Shown: positions 31,742 through 34,722 of the stretch, in pieces
How the letters are laid out: the number at the start of each line of letters is the position of its first letter
Position numbering within the stretch: position 1 is the stretch's first letter
Assembly (NCBI GenBank): GCA_902786565.1
Contig: CADACW010000037.1
Span: 1-34,722 of the forward strand
Length of the DNA: 34,722 nucleotides
Source: an uncultured Prevotellaceae bacterium
GTDB taxonomy: Bacteria; Bacteroidota; Bacteroidia; Bacteroidales; Bacteroidaceae
Direction of reading: 5' to 3'
Notes under the pieces: generated by a model
What the model saw: only the letters and a program-made list of their open reading frames with translations
What the model was told of the DNA's origin: nothing
Database searches by the model: none
Position numbers and translations under genes: made by a program

Positions 31742-34459
31742 ATGGAAAATATGACAGCCCTTATTAGTTGGGCCTCCCTGACGGAGAGTTTCACCAACAA
31801 CCTGATAGCCGAAGACCGCTACAGGATGATTCTGGACGGACTGCAGGTGACGCTCCTGATCACGCTTTGCGCCGCCGTCTTAGGCACACTGCTGGGCGGA
31901 CTGGTGTGCTGGATGCGCATGAGCCGCCACGGGTGGCTGCAGAGAGTGGCCAAGATGTATATAGACCTGATGCGGGGCACGCCTGTGCTGGTGCTGCTCA
32001 TGCTGATGTACTATGTGGTGATGGCACCGCTTGATGCTACCGGCATCGTGGTGGCCATCGTCACCTTCGCCATGAACACGTCGGCCTACATCAGCGAGAT
32101 GCTGCGCACCACCATCGAGGGCATTGACCGGGGCCAGACTGAGGCAGGACTGGCCCTGGGATTCACCCCACGGCAGACATTCTTCAAGATTGTGCTGCCA
32201 CAGGTGATCAGGGCTGTGATGCCTGTCTATCAGGGCGAGGTGGTGAGCCTGCTGAAGGGCACGAGCATCGTGGGCTACATCGCCGTGGCTGACATGACGC
32301 GGGCCTCCGACCTGATTCGCTCACGCACATTCGACGCCTTCTTCCCCCTCATCGTGACGGCCATCATCTATTTTCTCACGGCATGGCTCATCGGGCTGAT
32401 GCTCCAGTCGCTGGTGCAGCGCCGGCAGACAAGGGCTGCCGCTGCCGCCATAGTGCTGACGCTGTTCGGCTTGGCGGGCTATGTGCCCTCGCTCCTGGCT
32501 GGACCCGACACCGGCACTACTGCCGGAAACAAGGATGTGCCGCCCGTATTCAAGGCGCTGAAAGGCATGAACGTAGGTGTCATCATAGGCAGCATTCAGG
32601 ACATTGCCGTCAGCAACTTCGCCCCCGATGCCAACATCCTGCGCATGGCGAGCGAGACCGACCTGCTGGCTGCCCTGGAGAGCGGCAAGCTGGACGCAGC
32701 GGGCAGCGAGAGCCTGACACTGAACTTCTGCAAGGAGGTGGCGGCCAAGGTAGACTCGGTGAGCACCGGGCTGGCGCCCATCCCCATAGCAGCCTGCTTC
32801 AGAAAGGACAACACCGACTTGCAGCAGGACTTCAACAGTTTCTTGGCCGACATACGGCGCGACGGCACCTACCAGCAGATGTATGACCGCTGGCAACAGT
32901 CCGACGACCCCTCGGCTGTGACCATCCCCCAGCAGCGGGGCACGGGGCGCACCCTGCGCGTGGCCACCTTTCCGGCCATGCCACCATTCAACTTCATCTG
33001 TTCGGGGCAGCCGTCGGGCCTGGAGCCTGCCCTGCTGACGGAGTGGGCCAACCGGCGCAACTGGCAGCTGGAGTACCTGGTGATGGACTTCGCCGCACAG
33101 ATACCTGCCGTGCAGACGGGCAAGGCCGACCTGGCCATGGGGGCCATCAGCGTCACCGAAGAGCGGCAGAAGCAGGTACTCTTCTCCGACGGCTACGTCG
33201 ACTCGCACATCTTGCTTATCACACGCAAGGGCGAAACCCTCTCCCCCACCCTCACACCAGAGGGAGAGGGGGGCGGTTGCTCTTGGCCGTGGGCGGTCGG
33301 CCTGCTTATAGTTATATTAGGTGGTGGTGCATGGTTTATCGTCAGCCGCAGACGCCACTCCACGCCACACACTTCTCCCCTCTCCTCGGAAAAGGGGTCG
33401 GTGGGGGTGAGGCTTTCTCATCTGAAGAAAAGCTATGGCAGCAGCGACGTGCTGCGCGACATCACCGTAGACATCCATCGGGGCGACGTGATTTCCATCA
33501 TCGGCCCGTCGGGCACGGGCAAGAGCACTTTCCTGCGATGTCTGAACCTGCTCGAGCGGCCCACTGGCGGCAGCATCATAGTGGATGGTGAGAATATACT
33601 GGCCAAGGGCTATCCCGTCAACAGACTACGGCAGAAGATGGGCATGGTGTTCCAGTCGTTCAACCTCTTCGAGCACAAGACCGTACTGGAAAACGTCATC
33701 TTTGCGCCCTGCCAGCTGCGCCATGTGCCCGAAGACACAGCACGCCAGGAGGGGCTGGCCCTGCTGCGCAAGGTGGGGCTGGCCGAGAAGGCCGATGTCC
33801 TTCCGTCGAGCCTCTCTGGCGGACAGAAGCAGCGTGTGGCCATCGCCCGCGCCCTGGCCATGAAGCCCGACGTCATCCTCTTCGACGAGCCCACGTCGGC
33901 CCTCGACCCGACCATGGTGGGCGAGGTGCTCAGCGTCATCCGCCAGCTGGCAGCCGAGGGCTTGACCATGCTCATCGTCACCCACGAGATGAAGTTCGCC
34001 CACGACGTCTCCACACGCATCTTCTTCATGATGGGCGGCTATATCCACGAGGACGGCTCGCCACAGCAAATTTTCGAAAACCCCGTACACAGCGCCACCA
34101 AGGCATTCATACAGCGCATACGCAAGGAGGTGTTCGAGATTGACGGCCCCGACTACGACTTCCTCGGCATGCACTCGGCCATCAGTGCCTTCTGCCACAA
34201 ATACGGCATCGGCGCCAAGGAGGAGACGGCACACCGGCTCTGCGACAGGATGCTCGACGACGTGATGGCGCAGCACCGCCCCATCACCGTCCGCATCACC
34301 CACAGCGAGCAGTCGCTCGTCACCGCCCTCGACTTCATGGTGGAGCAGATGGCCACCACGCCGCTGACTGACGCTTGGCGCTCCCAACTCTCCGGGCTGT
34401 GCCAGCAGATAGTGGAGGAGCCCACCAAGCGAGGCTTCCGCGTGAAACTCATCATCTAA
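31742..34459 (+). CDS. One-chain polar amino acid ABC transporter: permease, swapped substrate-binding lobes, ATPase
   Basis: A 905-residue fusion. Residues 28-222 are a HisM/GlnP-type permease with the EAA loop EAGLALGFTPRQTFFKIVLPQ region at 134-154. A further membrane segment (233-253) leads to a periplasmic part. Residues 271-388 match the C-terminal half of a family 3 binding protein (LKGMNVGVIIGS, LLAALESGKLDAAG, DGTYQQMYDRW). Residues 404-498 match the N-terminal half (LRVATFPAMPPFNF, VQTGKADLAMGAISVTEERQ, VLFSDGY). A membrane segment (516-534, then SRRR) returns to the cytoplasm. The ATPase follows: Walker A GPSGTGKST 588-596, signature LSGGQKQR 691-698, Walker B VILFDEP 711-717, His748. 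Residues about 800-905 are unrecognised. All subunits would come from one gene, as a homodimer. The swapped lobe order is inferred from motif order. Confidence 0.9.
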   Translation: MENMTALISWASLTESFTNNLIAEDRYRMILDGLQVTLLITLCAAVLGTLLGGLVCWMRMSRHGWLQRVAKMYIDLMRGTPVLVLLMLMYYVVMAPLDATGIVVAIVTFAMNTSAYISEMLRTTIEGIDRGQTEAGLALGFTPRQTFFKIVLPQVIRAVMPVYQGEVVSLLKGTSIVGYIAVADMTRASDLIRSRTFDAFFPLIVTAIIYFLTAWLIGLMLQSLVQRRQTRAAAAAIVLTLFGLAGYVPSLLAGPDTGTTAGNKDVPPVFKALKGMNVGVIIGSIQDIAVSNFAPDANILRMASETDLLAALESGKLDAAGSESLTLNFCKEVAAKVDSVSTGLAPIPIAACFRKDNTDLQQDFNSFLADIRRDGTYQQMYDRWQQSDDPSAVTIPQQRGTGRTLRVATFPAMPPFNFICSGQPSGLEPALLTEWANRRNWQLEYLVMDFAAQIPAVQTGKADLAMGAISVTEERQKQVLFSDGYVDSHILLITRKGETLSPTLTPEGEGGGCSWPWAVGLLIVILGGGAWFIVSRRRHSTPHTSPLSSEKGSVGVRLSHLKKSYGSSDVLRDITVDIHRGDVISIIGPSGTGKSTFLRCLNLLERPTGGSIIVDGENILAKGYPVNRLRQKMGMVFQSFNLFEHKTVLENVIFAPCQLRHVPEDTARQEGLALLRKVGLAEKADVLPSSLSGGQKQRVAIARALAMKPDVILFDEPTSALDPTMVGEVLSVIRQLAAEGLTMLIVTHEMKFAHDVSTRIFFMMGGYIHEDGSPQQIFENPVHSATKAFIQRIRKEVFEIDGPDYDFLGMHSAISAFCHKYGIGAKEETAHRLCDRMLDDVMAQHRPITVRITHSEQSLVTALDFMVEQMATTPLTDAWRSQLSGLCQQIVEEPTKRGFRVKLII
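33237..33270. repeat. GC-rich hairpin element inside the ABC gene (first)
   Basis: CCCTCTCCC (33237-33245) pairs with GGGAGAGGG (33262-33270). It encodes the low-complexity linker LSPTLTPEGEGGG at residues 500-512, immediately after the N-terminal binding-protein half stops and before the second-to-last membrane segment. Confidence 0.75.
33371..33415. repeat. GC-rich repeat-like element inside the ABC gene (second)
   Basis: CTCCCCTCTCC (33375 on), AAAGGGG and GTGGGGGTGAGG recur here, resembling the reverse complement of the first element. It encodes TSPLSSEKGSVGVRLSH (residues 544-560), the junction leading into the ATPase domain. Confidence 0.6.
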
Positions 34460-34493
34460 ATGAGAGGTGGGAGGTGAGATACTTCGGCACCTT

Positions 34494-34722
34494 TCATTTT
34501 TGAGTTTTCTGGATAGGAAATTGGATCGTAAAGCGAGTGAGATGGTCTTCTTGATTTGTAAGCAGATTGAAGGTGCAGTGATGAGAAGTAAGAATGTCGC
34601 GAATGAGCAGAAGACCGAGACCCTGGCCCTGGGGCTTGGTAGAGAAAAACGGAGTGAAGAGATTCTTCGCTATAGCTGGCGGGATGCCATGACCATTGTC
34701 GGTGATGGTGAGCGTAGCTGGC
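34494..34722 (-). CDS. Sensor histidine kinase, C-terminal end only (runs off window)
   Basis: A minus-strand frame enters at the right edge and stops at TGA 34496-34494, giving 75 residues. It reads LTITDNGHGIPPAIAKN (G1 box), LFTPFFSTKPQGQGLGLLL (F and G2 boxes) and a C-terminal beta region ending PIQKTQK. This is the end of a HATPase domain in the NtrB/NtrY style (FTPFFSTK). The start, H-box and any sensor domain are outside the window. It converges on the ABC gene with a 34-base gap. Confidence 0.85.
   Translation of the reverse strand, partial: PATLTITDNGHGIPPAIAKNLFTPFFSTKPQGQGLGLLLIRDILTSHHCTFNLLTNQEDHLTRFTIQFPIQKTQK

Overview
The window looks like Bacteroidales chromosome, most likely Prevotellaceae. 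At least eight start regions carry the Bacteroidetes-type promoter (TTTG, about 20 bases, TAnnTTTG). The gene content also fits: a type IX-secretion-style C-terminal domain, two full-length UvrA paralogues, a BspA-like leucine-rich repeat protein, an AAA/PD-(D/E)XK family protein and an HU-CCDC81/SPOR protein. Species cannot be named from sequence alone. Coding DNA is fairly GC-rich and intergenic DNA is AT-rich.

Layout. 1-155: the 3' end (domains V and VI) of a group II intron, sitting antisense in the first codons of an IS transposase. 350-6549 (-): Xaa-Pro aminopeptidase, C1 peptidase, a CHU_C-domain protein and uvrA, packed as an operon. 6733-8784 (+): an LRR protein and a coiled-coil lipoprotein, each with its own promoter. 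8900-14434 (+): an RsbW-like kinase, a STAS antagonist, a soluble histidine kinase, a GH43-like hydrolase and a second uvrA, closed by a hairpin. 14480-18000 (-): patatin-like protein, nspC, a 37-aa small ORF, rpe and iorB. 18070-18665: a minisatellite of about 15.7 copies of a 28-base unit, preceded by an opposed arm of the same words. 18739-20565 (+): an ABC exporter. 20582-23715 (-): an AAA/PD-(D/E)XK protein and a GH3-family acyl-adenylating enzyme. 24111-25796 (+): a SulP anion transporter. 25816-29586 (-): an HU/SPOR envelope protein, a zinc-ribbon/FHA protein and a TPR protein. 29702-34459 (+): rfbC, ugd and a 905-residue ABC transporter. 34494-34722 (-): the C-terminal end of a histidine kinase running off the window.

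Main findings. (1) The 905-residue protein fuses permease, substrate-binding protein and ATPase in one chain. Its substrate-binding lobes appear in swapped order (C-terminal half before N-terminal half), and GC-rich repeat-like elements sit exactly where the N-terminal half stops and again before the ATPase. (2) The 28-base array with its opposed arm lies between divergent genes; it is stop-free in all three forward frames but has no ATG start, so it looks like structural or regulatory DNA. (3) A partner-switching set (kinase, STAS, histidine kinase) has no sigma factor or phosphatase beside it. (4) Two promoters place the predicted transcription start at the initiation codon, suggesting leaderless messages. 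Promoter positions were used to correct several gene starts. Functional calls rest on motif recognition by eye; no database search was run.
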